Source: Candidatus Methanoperedens sp. (GTDB lineage Archaea; Halobacteriota; Methanosarcinia; Methanosarcinales; Methanoperedenaceae). From it: a stretch of 8,017 nt of DNA. The notes under the pieces were generated by a model. The model ran no database searches, was not told where the DNA came from, and saw only the letters and a program-made list of their open reading frames with translations. Shown piece by piece: positions 7,036-8,017 of this stretch. The position numbers and the translations under genes were made by a program. Position 1 is the first letter of the stretch. Every line of letters begins with the position of its first letter. The stretch lies in assembly GCA_026552835.1 (NCBI GenBank), contig JAPMTY010000025.1:1-8017 (forward strand). Direction: 5' to 3'.

Positions 7036-8017
<982 letters not shown>

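Overview
The window reads as a chromosomal segment from an archaeon, most likely a euryarchaeon of the methanogen/ANME lineage (Methanosarcinales, including Methanoperedens-like organisms). This is an inference. It rests on an archaeal-type NrdG2 radical SAM activase, an archaeal/bacterial-style ABC1 (UbiB) kinase paired with a phasin-like coiled-coil gene, TATA-like boxes at archaeal spacing upstream of several genes, T-tract terminators, and a gyrB-gyrA pair of the kind euryarchaea acquired from bacteria. Starts are preceded by good Shine-Dalgarno sequences. No 16S rRNA or lineage-specific marker is present, so the taxonomic call is moderate at best.

Layout, left to right. (1) About 97-1487, minus strand: a two-gene unit with a four-helix DUF6326 membrane protein first and a zinc-less MDR oxidoreductase second. 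This block is visibly AT-richer than the rest. (2) 1581-2327, minus strand: a complete radical SAM activating enzyme of the NrdG2 type. (3) 2328-2444: a 117-bp divergent promoter region with a small inverted repeat. (4) 2445-4468, plus strand: a 104-residue phasin-like coiled-coil protein followed after 23 bp by a 561-residue ABC1/UbiB kinase with two C-terminal membrane helices and a TTG start. (5) 4469-4515: a convergent intergenic stretch with an A/T palindrome suited to terminating both flanking units. (6) 4516-8017, minus strand: the gyrB-gyrA operon. gyrA is complete; gyrB lacks its N-terminal half, which lies beyond the right edge.

Functionally these are mostly housekeeping genes: DNA supercoiling (GyrBA), anaerobic deoxyribonucleotide synthesis (NrdG2), membrane isoprenoid/quinone metabolism (ABC1 kinase and its coiled-coil partner), and a small possibly acquired redox/membrane pair. 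I see no mobile element, CRISPR array, RNA gene or clearly new defence system. The observations I consider most worth checking are a tyrosine replacing the aspartate of the UbiB family's ExD motif, the resemblance of the phasin-like partner to the UbiK accessory factor, and an isoleucine in GyrA at the position equivalent to E. coli Ser83.
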